Source of the DNA: an uncultured Clostridia bacterium
GTDB taxonomy: Bacteria; Bacillota; Clostridia; Oscillospirales; Acutalibacteraceae
Length of the DNA: 62,897 nt
Direction of reading: 5' to 3'
Assembly: GCA_947630835.1 (NCBI GenBank)
Contig: CANRIZ010000016.1
Coordinates: 1-62,897 of the forward strand
Below the pieces are notes generated by a model, which saw only the letters and a program-made list of their open reading frames with translations, did not search any database and was not told the origin of the DNA. A program made the position numbers and the translations under genes. Below are positions 38,777-48,177 of this stretch, one piece after another; position 1 is the stretch's first letter, and each line of letters opens with the position of its first letter.

Positions 38777-41200
38777 ATGAATTTGGTTTCAAAAGCTAAA
38801 GGTATAATCGGTAATGTAAAAACTTACTGGAAAGTACCGCAATTCGGTCGGTATATGACCTTTAAGGAAATAGCGGCATATGCCGGCGGCGGTATAGGCG
38901 CTTATTTCATCATTCAGTTGGGTTCCACCCTGTTGGTAGGCACGCAGAATATGATAGTAGGCGGCGCGATAGGCGTTGCGCCCACGGATATGTATATCCT
39001 CTACATAATCTCAACCCTTGCCAATATACCGTTGACCGCGGTGCGTGCGAATATTATCGACAACACAAGGGGCAGGGGAGGCAAATACAGACCTTATATC
39101 CTGTCTATGGGTATTCCGACCGCGCTTATAGCAATAGCTTACGTTTGGTTCCCGTATAAGGAAATGTATTCGCTTTTCCCGTATACGGTTTTCGGTAAGG
39201 ACGCCGGGTATGTAATAAAATGCGCGATGGTTCTTATCTTTAGTCTGTTGCTTCAGTTTTTCTTTAATTTCTTTAACGACGCATATACAAATCTTATTCA
39301 CGTCCTTTCGCCGAATACTCAGGAGAGAACGGACGTTTTGGCAATAAAATCGGTTGTTTATTCGCTTGCGCCCTCAATAGTAAATATTGTGCTTCCCCTT
39401 GTTGCGAAATGGTGTACGGATAACAATCTTTACGACATCAGGGTATATCGCTATACCTATCCCATATTTGCGATATTCGGTATGGCGCTTACGATAATCG
39501 TCTACGCTTATACGGAGGAAAAGATAGTTCAGGCGAAGACGCATACCATACAGATAAGCTTTATGGACTCTCTGAGAGAGGTTGCGAAAAACAAGTACTT
39601 TTGGATTATCGCCCTTGCAGGTTGGCTCGGCTTCCTTGAAAGCTCTTACGGCGCAATTCTTCAATGGTCTTACACCTACGGCCATACCTGCGACGGAGAT
39701 GTTTACGCCCTTATCAGCACCCTTACGGGCAACGCCAGCCTTTGGGGTATGCTGTTGGCGCCTATCTGCATCAGAAAATGGGGCAAGAAAAAGGTGCTTA
39801 TCGGCGTTAATATGCTAAACGTTCTGTTCATACTCGCAATGCTTGTTGATATGCGGAATATTTGGTGGCTGTTTATCTGCGTTTACCTGAATTGGCTTGT
39901 AGGCGCGTTCGAGCAGATTACAACGCCGGCAATCCAGGCGGATATTCGAGATTATCAGCAGTACAGGTCGGGCGAAAGAATCGACGGTATGTTTGCGGCG
40001 GTATCTACCATAGGCAGCGTGGTTACGCTTGTAACCTCCTCGGTAACGCCCATAGTTCAGAAGTTCTACGGCGTTTACGAGGGCAACGGTTACGAAAAGC
40101 CTTTTGACATACTTGACGTAAAGAACGGCGACGCAAACCTTTTATATAAGCTTATGGGCGCTATGATAATTATGGCGGCGGTCGGCGCATTCTTAAACGT
40201 TGTGCCGTATTTCTTCTATGACCTCGACGAAAGGCATCAAAAGGCGATAGTCCGTATACTTAAAATAAGGGCTTTGTTTGAGGATTACAACAACGGCGTT
40301 GTAAATGACGCTAACACCGTTGAGGCAATCGACATAATCAATTTTGCAAGGGAAACCGCATACGCGCAGCCCGTTCCCGTTGAAAAGACCTACAAGAGCA
40401 TCGAGGACAAGGCTTTGAGAAAGGCGGGCAAAAAGGAATACAAAAAGGCGATTGAATTTAACGAGGAAATTGAAATTTCAAAGCTCGTTTGCCAGGAGCT
40501 TGACAAGTTCAACACCTCCTTCTACAAAAAGCAGATTGAAGCGAACAACGCAGTTCTTTTAAACGGGCTTTCGGGCTTGCTTTCGCAGGATGCATACAGC
40601 AACGCTTTAGAGCTCAGGCAGGCAAAGGCCATGCCCAAGGGAACGGAGGGGGAAAAGGAAAACCGTAAGCTTGCCATTGAAATAGCCAAGAAAAAGATTT
40701 CTTCCTACAAGGCTATCAAGGAATATTATTCCGACGGTCAGGAGCTTAAAGAACCCGACTTTACAAGGCTTGACGAGTTGTTCAACGCCGAGGACGAGTG
40801 CGAGGAGAAGCTTCGTAAATTGAGCGCGGAGCTTTCCGAGGCCAAAAAGGATAAGGATAAGGAAGAGGTTAAGCGCGTTAAGGCGAAAATTAAGGAAATT
40901 GCCGCGGACAGAAAGGTTATTTTCAAACAGCAGAAAATCGAAATGGATATGCACGCGCGCTTCGGCAGAGCCGCAAAACCGTATCTTTACGCACAGAAGC
41001 TTATTAATCAGCAGAAGGCGTATGAGCATCTTGACGACATTCTCGGGCTTTATGACGAGGCTAAGGAAAGATATACGGCGAAGCTTGAGGCGGACAAGGC
41101 GGAAATTGAACGCATTAAGGCGGAGGAGGACGCCCTTACAGCTAAATTAAGGGCTGAGAAGGAAGCCAAAAAAGCGGCAAAAAAAGCAGGTAAAAAATAA
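38777..41200 (+). CDS. GPH/MFS sugar-cation symporter with long cytoplasmic C-terminal domain
   Basis: Residues about 1-485 are a 12-helix-type transporter of the glycoside-pentoside-hexuronide family, with VRANIIDNTRGRGGKYRPYI in the loop 2/3 region and many hydrophobic spans. Residues about 486-807 are an unusual soluble extension rich in Lys, Glu and Ala, ending in KAAKKAGKK and predicted helical/coiled coil. The usual GPH protein ends near 450-500 aa. The extension may bind a regulator or a complex. It is divergent from the GH110-like gene, which suggests uptake of that enzyme's substrate. Confidence 0.85.
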   Translation: MNLVSKAKGIIGNVKTYWKVPQFGRYMTFKEIAAYAGGGIGAYFIIQLGSTLLVGTQNMIVGGAIGVAPTDMYILYIISTLANIPLTAVRANIIDNTRGRGGKYRPYILSMGIPTALIAIAYVWFPYKEMYSLFPYTVFGKDAGYVIKCAMVLIFSLLLQFFFNFFNDAYTNLIHVLSPNTQERTDVLAIKSVVYSLAPSIVNIVLPLVAKWCTDNNLYDIRVYRYTYPIFAIFGMALTIIVYAYTEEKIVQAKTHTIQISFMDSLREVAKNKYFWIIALAGWLGFLESSYGAILQWSYTYGHTCDGDVYALISTLTGNASLWGMLLAPICIRKWGKKKVLIGVNMLNVLFILAMLVDMRNIWWLFICVYLNWLVGAFEQITTPAIQADIRDYQQYRSGERIDGMFAAVSTIGSVVTLVTSSVTPIVQKFYGVYEGNGYEKPFDILDVKNGDANLLYKLMGAMIIMAAVGAFLNVVPYFFYDLDERHQKAIVRILKIRALFEDYNNGVVNDANTVEAIDIINFARETAYAQPVPVEKTYKSIEDKALRKAGKKEYKKAIEFNEEIEISKLVCQELDKFNTSFYKKQIEANNAVLLNGLSGLLSQDAYSNALELRQAKAMPKGTEGEKENRKLAIEIAKKKISSYKAIKEYYSDGQELKEPDFTRLDELFNAEDECEEKLRKLSAELSEAKKDKDKEEVKRVKAKIKEIAADRKVIFKQQKIEMDMHARFGRAAKPYLYAQKLINQQKAYEHLDDILGLYDEAKERYTAKLEADKAEIERIKAEEDALTAKLRAEKEAKKAAKKAGKK

Positions 41201-41219
41201 ATAATTCTTCTAAAATAAA

Positions 41220-41266
41220 AACAGCACAGGGAGCAAATTTGAAATGCTTTCTGTGCTGTTCTTTTG
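41220..41266. terminator. Terminator between transporter and nadC
   Basis: AACAGCACAG (41220-41229) pairs with CTGTGCTGTT (41251-41260), with an inner AGCA/TGCT helix and CTTTTG tail. It serves the transporter; on the minus strand it may also serve nadC. Confidence 0.75.
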
Positions 41267-41278
41267 CAAAATTTAAAA

Positions 41279-42115
41279 TTAAGCCATTTTCATTGAAATA
41301 TCAAAAGCCTTAACCGAGTGGGTGAGAGCGCCAAGCGAAATTATGTCAACGCCCGTTTCGGCAACGGATTTGATGTTTTCCTCGGTAATTCCGCCCGAGG
41401 CCTCCGTCTTTGCCCTGCCGCCGATAATGCTCACAGCCTCGCGCATAGCTTCGATATCCATATTGTCAAGCATAATTATGTCCGCACCGGCGTTTACGGC
41501 TTCCCTGACCTCGTCAAGATTTCGGGTTTCGACCTCGATTTTAACAGTATGGCCGATTTTGCCTCTGAGTTTATTGACCGCGTTCGTTATTCCTCCGCCC
41601 GCGTCTATGTGGTTATCTTTGAGCATAGCGCAGTCGGAAAGGTTAAAACGGTGGTTTTTGCCTCCGCCGCAGGTAACGGCATATTTTTGCATAGCCCGAA
41701 GTCCCGGCAGAGTTTTGCGGGTGTCGGTAATCTGCGCGTTCGTGCCCTTGCAAAGCTCGGCAGCCCTGCTTGCGGCGCTTGCAATTCCCGAAAGGTGCTG
41801 AATAATATTGAGCGCGGTTCTTTCGCCCTTTAAAAGGAGTACGGTTTTGCCCTTGAACCTTGCAATTACATCGCCCTTCTTTATGCGGTCGCCGTCGGAA
41901 AAAAATACCGCGCTTTCAAAGCTTTCGTCAAGCAGTTCAAACACACGCATGGCAATTTTGACTCCGCAGAGCGTACCTTCCGCCTTTGCGATAAAATACG
42001 CCTCGTCTGTCTGATTTTCGTCTATGAGGTAATCGGAGGCGACGTCGATGTAATTAACGTCCTCCTTTAACGCATTTTTGATAACTTCATCAACATAGAA
42101 TGAGGGCAAATTCAT
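41279..42115 (-). CDS. nadC: Nicotinate-nucleotide pyrophosphorylase (quinolinate PRTase)
   Basis: This enzyme converts quinolinate and PRPP to nicotinate mononucleotide in NAD synthesis. The 278-aa chain has the N-terminal domain and the barrel motifs TRKTLPGLR, KYAVTCGGGKNHR, KDNHI and EASGGI. It overlaps nadB by 4 bp. nadA (quinolinate synthase), usually third in this operon, is not adjacent here. Confidence 0.95.
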   Translation of the reverse strand: MNLPSFYVDEVIKNALKEDVNYIDVASDYLIDENQTDEAYFIAKAEGTLCGVKIAMRVFELLDESFESAVFFSDGDRIKKGDVIARFKGKTVLLLKGERTALNIIQHLSGIASAASRAAELCKGTNAQITDTRKTLPGLRAMQKYAVTCGGGKNHRFNLSDCAMLKDNHIDAGGGITNAVNKLRGKIGHTVKIEVETRNLDEVREAVNAGADIIMLDNMDIEAMREAVSIIGGRAKTEASGGITEENIKSVAETGVDIISLGALTHSVKAFDISMKMA

Positions 42116-43569
42116 CTTTCGTCAACCTCCTTTAAGATTATATGCGCCACGGTGGCAAGGCTTAAAGCCTCGCAGTAATCCGGTGTAATGGCAAATTTGC
42201 CCGAGCGCAGTCTTTTTAAAATCCTGTCAACCTGTTTAAGGCTTGTCCTCGCAGAGTCTGCGTCGGGGATAACAAAATACGACCTCTGAAGCATTGAGCG
42301 TATTTCCGTGCGTATGCCTTTGGGGAGCGGAGCGCCCGAAATGTCAAGCTCTTTTTCGCTTACGGCAACGTGAGCAAAGCCGGCGTTTACGCATTTTGCA
42401 ATGTCCTCTGCCGCCCTCCTGCCGAAAACAAGCGCTTCAAGCAGAGAGTTGCTCGCAAGCCTGTTTTTGCCGTGTACCCCCGTGTGGGAACATTCGCCGA
42501 CTGCGTACAGACGGGAAACGGAGGTTCTTGACTCAAGCGAAACGTCGATACCGCCCATAAGATAGTGTTGGCAGGGGAAAATAGGTATTAAATCCTTGGT
42601 TATATCAATACCCTGTTCAAGACAGCCCGCGTAAATACCGGGAAATCTGTTTATTAAATATTCCCTGTCCCTGTGTGTAATATCGAGATAGAAATTATTG
42701 CTTCCCGTTTTTCTGCTTTCAAGAATTATCGCCCTAGAAACAACGTCGCGGGGAGCCAATTCAAGCCGCTCGTCGTAACGCTGCATAAATCGTTCGCGAT
42801 TGCAGTTTAAAAGGTATGCGCCCTCGCCGCGAACCGCCTCGCTTATCAAAAACTGTTCACGGTTAGGGCCGTTAAAGGCGGTCGGGTGAAATTGAACATA
42901 GCTCAAATTCTTAATCGAAGCGCCCATTTCATACGCAAGGCGTATTCCGTCGCCCGTTGCAACGGAGGGGTTGGTGGTATATTTGTACGCCCTGCCTATT
43001 CCGCCCGTTGCAAGCACGCAGTAGTCGGCAAAAACGCTTACGGGCGTTGCGCCGTCCAAAAGAATATCTGCGCGAAAGCCGCTTTTAACCTTTTCGAGGT
43101 TGTAGACAAGAGCGTTTGAACGCTGGGTTATGTTTTTCCTGCGGTGAAGCTCCTCGAGCAGTTTTTTTACGATTTCGGCGCCCGTTGTGTCCTTATGATG
43201 AACAATTCTTCTTCTGCTGTGGCCGCCCTCAAGCGTTTTCTGAACGGTACCGTCCGGGTTTTTGTCAAAGTCCACGCCGTATTCCATAATTTTGCGGACG
43301 TCGTCGGGCCCCTCATGCACAAGCACCGTTACTGCGTCGAGGTCGTTAGCCTGACCGCCGGCGATTAAAGTATCGTTAATATGCAAATCGTAGCTGTCGT
43401 TTTCAAAGCTCAAAACCGCGGCAACACCGCCCTGGGCGAGGTTGCTGTTTGAAAGCGTATCCGATTTTTTTGAAAGAACAAGCGCCGAAAGATTTTCCGG
43501 CAGGGAAAGCGCCGTATAAAGGCCGCCGACTCCGCTGCCGACTATCAGCACGTCATATCTTTTCTCCAT
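42112..43569 (-). CDS. nadB: L-aspartate oxidase / fumarate reductase-like flavoprotein
   Basis: This enzyme oxidises aspartate to iminoaspartate, the first step to quinolinate. In anaerobes it probably uses fumarate as electron acceptor. The 485-aa chain has the FAD motif GSGVGGLYTAL, SNSNLAQGGVAAV, GEGAYLLN, GGIDV and NRLASNSLLEALVFG. I prefer ATG 43569 because AAAGAGATG is its ribosome site; the in-frame ATG at 43578 lies within that site. It is cotranscribed with nadC. Confidence 0.94.
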   Translation of the reverse strand: MEKRYDVLIVGSGVGGLYTALSLPENLSALVLSKKSDTLSNSNLAQGGVAAVLSFENDSYDLHINDTLIAGGQANDLDAVTVLVHEGPDDVRKIMEYGVDFDKNPDGTVQKTLEGGHSRRRIVHHKDTTGAEIVKKLLEELHRRKNITQRSNALVYNLEKVKSGFRADILLDGATPVSVFADYCVLATGGIGRAYKYTTNPSVATGDGIRLAYEMGASIKNLSYVQFHPTAFNGPNREQFLISEAVRGEGAYLLNCNRERFMQRYDERLELAPRDVVSRAIILESRKTGSNNFYLDITHRDREYLINRFPGIYAGCLEQGIDITKDLIPIFPCQHYLMGGIDVSLESRTSVSRLYAVGECSHTGVHGKNRLASNSLLEALVFGRRAAEDIAKCVNAGFAHVAVSEKELDISGAPLPKGIRTEIRSMLQRSYFVIPDADSARTSLKQVDRILKRLRSGKFAITPDYCEALSLATVAHIILKEVDER

Positions 43570-43761
43570 AAAAAACATCTCTTTAAATCAAATCAAAATA
43601 CTACATTTTACATTCTACCATAAAAGCTTAAAAAAAGGAATTATAATTTTAATTTTTGTAGGAATGTTGAATATTTGCCTTCATTACGTTAAAATTTTAA
43701 AAAATTTATAAAAACAAAACCAAACGCAGCTTGACTTTTTAAATATAAGTGCAAATTGATA

Positions 43762-43790
43762 TTGACTTTTTGGTTTAAAAGTGCTAATAT
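43762..43790 (+). promoter_or_regulatory. tRNA-Arg promoter
   Basis: TTGACT (43762-43767), 17 bp, TAATAT (43785-43790); predicted start about 14 nt before the mature tRNA. Confidence 0.75.
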
Positions 43791-43810
43791 ATTTCAGCAC
43801 AAAAGAATAT

Positions 43811-43887
43811 GCGCTGCTAGCTCAGCTGGATAGAGTGTTTGGCTACGAACCAAAAGGTCAGGGGTTCGAATCCCTTGCAGCGCGCCA
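43811..43887 (+). tRNA. tRNA-Arg (anticodon ACG)
   Basis: A complete cloverleaf: acceptor GCGCTGC/GCAGCGC, D-arm GCTCAGCTGGATAGAG, anticodon stem TTTGG/CCAAA with loop CTACGAA (anticodon ACG), T-arm AGGGG/CCCTT with TTCGAAT, discriminator G and encoded CCA (43885-43887). ACG is normally edited to ICG to read CGU, CGC and CGA. Confidence 0.97.
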
Positions 43888-45110
43888 TACCGCCGCAGGA
43901 TATATGTTACTTGCGGCGGCTTTTTAAATTTTAGAGAAGCAGAACCCGTCAAGGGATTCGAACCGTCGTCCATCTTTTGCTCGTAAGAGCAAAAGGGACA
44001 TAAAATAGGATTTGTTTGCGAAGCAAACTTTGGCGGAGTGAAACGAAGCCGAATCCCTTGCAGCGCGCCAAAAATCGGTAAGACATCAGCCTTACCGATT
44101 TTTACTTTGTTACTATTTATTAAAGTGCAAGGGATTCGAACCATCGTCCATCTTTTGCTCGTAAGAGCAAAAGGGACATAAAAATAGGACTTGTTTGCGA
44201 AGCAAACTTTGGCGGAGTGAAACGAAGCCGAATCCCTTGCAGCGCGCCATACCGCCGCAGGATATATGTTACTTGCGGCGGCTTTTTAAATTTTAGAGAA
44301 GCAGAACCCGTCAAGGGATTCGAACCGTCGTCCATCTTTTGCTCGTAAGAGCAAAAGGGACATAAAATAGGACTTGTTTGCGAAGCAAACTTTGGCAGAG
44401 TGAAACGAAGCCGAATCCCTTGCAGCGCGCCATACCGCCGCAGGATATATGTTACTTGCGGCGGCTTTTTAAATTTTAGAGAAGCAGAACCCGTCAAGGG
44501 ATTCGAACCATCGTCCATCTTTTGCTCGTAAGAGCAAAAGGGACATAAAATAGGACTTGTTTGCGAAGCAAACTTTGGCGGAGTGAAACGAAGCCGAATC
44601 CCTTGCAGCGCGCCTCGTCGTCGCGGACTATGTATCGTTCACGACGGCTTTTCTTTTGAAAATCCGTCTTTCGCTCACGCCGTCGCTCCTCCTCTCCGAA
44701 ACAGGTCACGCACAAGTCGCCTGTTCGGTTGTAAACGCCCTCACGACGGCTTTGTTGTGCTACCAACCCGTTTCGGTGTTTACGCCTGCGGCGTAAGATT
44801 AAGAGCAAAAGGGACATAAAATAGGATTTGTTTGCGAAGCAAACTTTGGCAGAGTGAAACGAAGCCGAATCCCTTGCAGCGCGCCTCGTCGTCGCGGACT
44901 ATGTATCGTTCACGACGGCTTTTCTTTTGAAAATCCGTCTTTCGCTCACGCCGTCGCTCCTCCTCTCCGAAACAGGTCACGCACAAGTCGCCTGTTCGGT
45001 TGTAAACGCCCTCACGACGGCTTTGTTGTGCTACCAACCCGTTTCGGTGTTTACGCCTGCGGCGTAAGATTAAGAGCAAAAGGGACATAAAATAGGACTT
45101 GTTTGCGAAA
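43868..45110 (+). repeat. Tandem array of tRNA-Arg 3'-end units
   Basis: GAATCCCTTGCAGCGCGCC, the tRNA 3' end, occurs at 43868 (in the tRNA), 44051, 44230, 44413, 44596 and 44867, i.e. at steps of 183, 179, 183, 183 and 271 bp; the first four keep CCA. Units also share a block with the hairpins TTTTGCTC/GAGCAAAA and GTTTGC/GCAAAC. Three units contain the tRNA terminator; the unit at 44051 has a different one (AAAATCGGTAAG/CTTACCGATTTT). From 44615 two copies of a 271-bp variant follow; the last is broken at about 45110. Units also contain CAAGGGATTCGAACC, the reverse complement of the T-arm. Apparent minus-strand frames here are not genes. Confidence 0.9.
43890..43926 (+). terminator. tRNA-Arg terminator
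   Basis: CCGCCGCA (43890-43897) pairs perfectly with TGCGGCGG (43912-43919), followed by CTTTTT. Copies of the same terminator recur in the array downstream. Confidence 0.85.
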
Positions 45111-45236
45111 CACGGCTTTGCCGTTCCGATAGGCGAGCTGTTGGAGTATAAGCTAAATGCGAAGATAAACGTCTATGCGGACAGGGAGTATCTGAAGCGG
45201 CAGGGGATTTTTAATACGGGGAATAACAGAATATAG
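45111..45236 (+). pseudogene. 3' fragment of an unidentified gene
   Basis: Directly after the break in the repeat array an open frame of about 41 codons ends at TAG 45236. It contains the stretch GFAVPIGELLEYKLNAKI and ends FNTGNNRI. There is no start codon or ribosome site. It looks like the C-terminal remnant of a gene truncated by the array or by an excised element. I do not recognise the family. Confidence 0.45.
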
Positions 45237-45269
45237 CATTAATCTGCGGTAAAAATATTACAGCATAAG

Positions 45270-45315
45270 AATAAGCTATTGACAGCTTTCACACTGCCAA
45301 TAGCTTATTTTTTAG
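45270..45315 (+). terminator. Terminator, long AT-rich stem
   Basis: AATAAGCTATTG (45270-45281) pairs perfectly with CAATAGCTTATT (45298-45309), with inner CAG/CTG and a T-run. It probably belonged to the truncated gene upstream. Short TTTAGCCTAATT repeats follow. Confidence 0.8.
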
Positions 45316-45363
45316 CCTAATTGATTTTGCTTTTAGCCTAATTAATTTAGCCTTTGGTTTATT

Positions 45364-48135
45364 TTATTTTGCAAGTCTTACTACGGTTATGCTGTAGGGT
45401 TCGAGGGCGTAATTAAACTGCGGCGAGACGCCGTCAAGCTCGGTTTTGTTCAGGGTAACGACCTCTTTTTCGCCGAGGATATTGTCATTGTCGGGCGAAG
45501 TGCCGACAACCTTGTAAAGCTCCGCCTGCGGCTTTATTTTATCGGCGTTTTTAAGGTCAATCGCAACGGTTTTTACCTTGTCGCATACATTTACAAGCTT
45601 AATTATCGTATCGCCCGTTTCGTCGGTTGAAACCACGCTGTAAACGTCCGAAAGCGTGGTTTCGGGAACGTCGTAGTCAACGTACAGCTCGTCGTCAACG
45701 TAGCATTTTACGTTCCTGCCGCTTACAACGACTTTGAGCTTGTAGGTTTTTCCCTTTTCAATCTCGATTTCCTTTTCCGTTCCGGCAATCTCGGCGGATT
45801 TTGAAGCTCCGTCAACTCTTTGGAGCGCCGATTTTGTATTCCACCAGCCGCCGATGTTCCAGAAAATGTTGTTGTCCTTATCGTTTACGGCAAAGGGTAT
45901 AAGGAAGCCCTCCGAGCCGCCTGTCTTTTTGGCGTCCACGGTTAACGTGTAATTTGACCAGTCGGTATTTCCGAAATACATTACAGTACCCGTGTTGTTG
46001 TACTTTTCCGTATCCGTTTCCTTGGATTTTTGACTCAGCTTGCCGCCCAAAACCGACCACTTGCCGTCCGATACCTTTTCCCAATTATCGGTTAAGCTGT
46101 AACGGTTAAAGCTGTCCTTTGCCAAAACCTCGCCCGTTTCGTTGTCAGTGATAACGAGATTGTCGAATTTTGCGGACGTGTTCCAGGTTCCCAAGCCGAT
46201 TTTTCCTTTTAATTCGTCGGCGGTATCGCTTTGCACGCTGTTAAAGCTGTGCTTTAAAACGTCCGTGCCCTGATTTATCGAGAACACCTGCTGGGCGTAA
46301 TAGTCAACCGATTTTGTAACGCTTGTGTTGTTGAACCAAATTAGGTTGGGCGACCAGTGCGTTGCCGTGGTGTTGCCGAAAAGGGGAGCGTATGCCGCCA
46401 TTTTGACTATATCGCCGTTTCGTTCAAGACCCGTCATATATGCCGCTTCCGCAAGCCCTGCTCTCCAAGTGTTGGAGCGAGCGGCGTATTCGCCCAAAAA
46501 TACGGGTATTCCGCCGCCGTATTTTGTGCTGTCGAGGTCTTTTTCATCTCTTGAATAATTGCTTTCGTCGTAGTAATCCGTGTGCGATAAGAACCAGCCC
46601 GGGTCGTTATAGTAATGCTGATCGGTTGCGCCGGCAAAATCGCTTAATTTTTTGCCCGGATTAGCTTTCAGCCAGTCCTCGGCGTTTGTGTATGACGGCA
46701 GATAATCGGGATTATTGCTGTCGCCGTCGTCTACGCCGGAGGAATAAATCAATTCAAGGTCTTTATATAAAGCGGGTTTTTCCGCTTTCGCCTTGTTAAA
46801 CGCCTTTACAAACTCGGCATAATGGGTGTAGAAGGCTTTGCCCCATTGCTCGTTGCCTATGCCTATATATTTAAGCTCAAAGGGCTCGGTATGACCCATG
46901 GCAATACGAACCGATCCCCATTTTGTTGAGGCGTCGCCGCGGCAGAACTCAACAAGGTCGAGCATATTTTGAATATAGTAATTCATTTCGTCCGAACCGA
47001 TTTTCGCATATTGAGTCTGATCGCCCCTGCCCATACAGCAGATGCCGCAGTTTATAACGGGAACGCCAACCGCGCCGATTTTTTCAGCAAGGCAGAAGTA
47101 TTCGTAAAAGCCCAGGCCGTAGGTCATATAAGACGGATACGGGTCGTCGGTAAGGTCCTCGTTAATCCATATGTTCTGACCCATCTTCCTCGCCGCAACG
47201 TCGCCGTAAACGCCGTTGAATTTGTAAGGCTCTCCGTTTTCGTCCGCGCCGACGGAATCCTTCCAGTCGTATGCAAGCTCAAGCGTATGACCTTCTATAA
47301 CACAGCCGCCCGGGAAACGCAAAAACTTGGGCTTCAGCTCTTTAAGAGCGTTTACAAGCTCGGGTCTTAAATTGTCCTCGGCGCTTTCGGGGATAAGCGA
47401 TACCATATCGACGTCCACGCTTCCCTTGTCGATAAGCAGAGCAAGCTTTACGTCCTTGTTTGCGCTCAATTCGGAAGCGAGCGTAAGCGAAAACTTTTTC
47501 CATTCGTTCGTTATTCCGTCAAGCTCTGCGCTTGCCGCGGTTTTGTCGCCCGCTTTCAGTTGAACGGAGAGCTTGCCTTTGTAATCCGAGCTTTTCAAGT
47601 AAACGGAGAATTTGTAATTCTCGCCCTCCTTAATCGCCATACCGTCAAGGAAGCCCGAATTTTCAATACCCGCTTTTTCGGAGGAATCGTTTTTGAGAAC
47701 CATATAATTCGGGTTGTTCGGATTAAGACAGCCCGCTTTATCGTCCTTTTTTACATTTGCGGAGATTTCGCCTATATCGGACCATGCGTGCTTTTCGTTG
47801 CCCTTTGCGATTTCGTTAAATTCAAACGAGCGGTTTTGCACCATTTCGGCATAAAGACCGCCGTCCGCCGCAAAGTTAATATCCTCAAGGAATACGCCGT
47901 AAAGCAGTTCGCTTATATGCTTTGTTTTGTTTGAAGCGTCAATTTCAAGCGTGTAATCGGCGTTTTGAGCGTCGTATTTTGTAAGCGTTCCTGCGTTTGC
48001 GTTTGAATTTGCTTCGTTTTCCGTTTTTGCCGTTTCTATTTTGGGCGCGCCCGCAATAGGTATAAGCACAGCCAAAATTACGGCGGCGCAGACAACAAGC
48101 GCAACGACGGCAATTATAATTTTACTCTTTTTCAT
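45364..48135 (-). CDS. Secreted/anchored GH51 alpha-L-arabinofuranosidase with extra modules
   Basis: A 923-aa protein. Residues about 1-35 hold a Lys-rich start and one hydrophobic segment (signal peptide or membrane anchor). Residues about 130-235 resemble a CBM4/9-type jelly roll. The GH51 barrel follows with RFPGGCVIEG, the acid/base Glu in GIGNEQWG near residue 430 and a candidate nucleophile in FLGEYAARS near 547. A concanavalin-like module is inserted at about 690-830 before the C-terminal arabinofuranosidase beta domain. It would release arabinose from arabinan or arabinoxylan outside the cell. It lies 42 bp downstream of the AIM24-family gene. Confidence 0.9.
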   Translation of the reverse strand: MKKSKIIIAVVALVVCAAVILAVLIPIAGAPKIETAKTENEANSNANAGTLTKYDAQNADYTLEIDASNKTKHISELLYGVFLEDINFAADGGLYAEMVQNRSFEFNEIAKGNEKHAWSDIGEISANVKKDDKAGCLNPNNPNYMVLKNDSSEKAGIENSGFLDGMAIKEGENYKFSVYLKSSDYKGKLSVQLKAGDKTAASAELDGITNEWKKFSLTLASELSANKDVKLALLIDKGSVDVDMVSLIPESAEDNLRPELVNALKELKPKFLRFPGGCVIEGHTLELAYDWKDSVGADENGEPYKFNGVYGDVAARKMGQNIWINEDLTDDPYPSYMTYGLGFYEYFCLAEKIGAVGVPVINCGICCMGRGDQTQYAKIGSDEMNYYIQNMLDLVEFCRGDASTKWGSVRIAMGHTEPFELKYIGIGNEQWGKAFYTHYAEFVKAFNKAKAEKPALYKDLELIYSSGVDDGDSNNPDYLPSYTNAEDWLKANPGKKLSDFAGATDQHYYNDPGWFLSHTDYYDESNYSRDEKDLDSTKYGGGIPVFLGEYAARSNTWRAGLAEAAYMTGLERNGDIVKMAAYAPLFGNTTATHWSPNLIWFNNTSVTKSVDYYAQQVFSINQGTDVLKHSFNSVQSDTADELKGKIGLGTWNTSAKFDNLVITDNETGEVLAKDSFNRYSLTDNWEKVSDGKWSVLGGKLSQKSKETDTEKYNNTGTVMYFGNTDWSNYTLTVDAKKTGGSEGFLIPFAVNDKDNNIFWNIGGWWNTKSALQRVDGASKSAEIAGTEKEIEIEKGKTYKLKVVVSGRNVKCYVDDELYVDYDVPETTLSDVYSVVSTDETGDTIIKLVNVCDKVKTVAIDLKNADKIKPQAELYKVVGTSPDNDNILGEKEVVTLNKTELDGVSPQFNYALEPYSITVVRLAK

Positions 48136-48177
48136 ATTATCGTTTTCCCTTCGCAGAAAATGAAAAGAATCAAGGAC

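Noticed and set aside
43794-45088. Minus-strand open frames of 100-130 codons across the tRNA-Arg locus and its repeats
   Set aside because: They are translations of the complement of tRNA and repeat DNA, recur with the repeat unit, and have no ribosome sites; sequences such as GALQGIRTPDLLVRSQTLYP are a known annotation artefact of tRNA antisense.
43868-45110. CRISPR array
   Set aside because: Units of about 180 bp contain tRNA 3' ends and terminators; there is no short constant repeat with unique 30-40 bp spacers and no cas gene.
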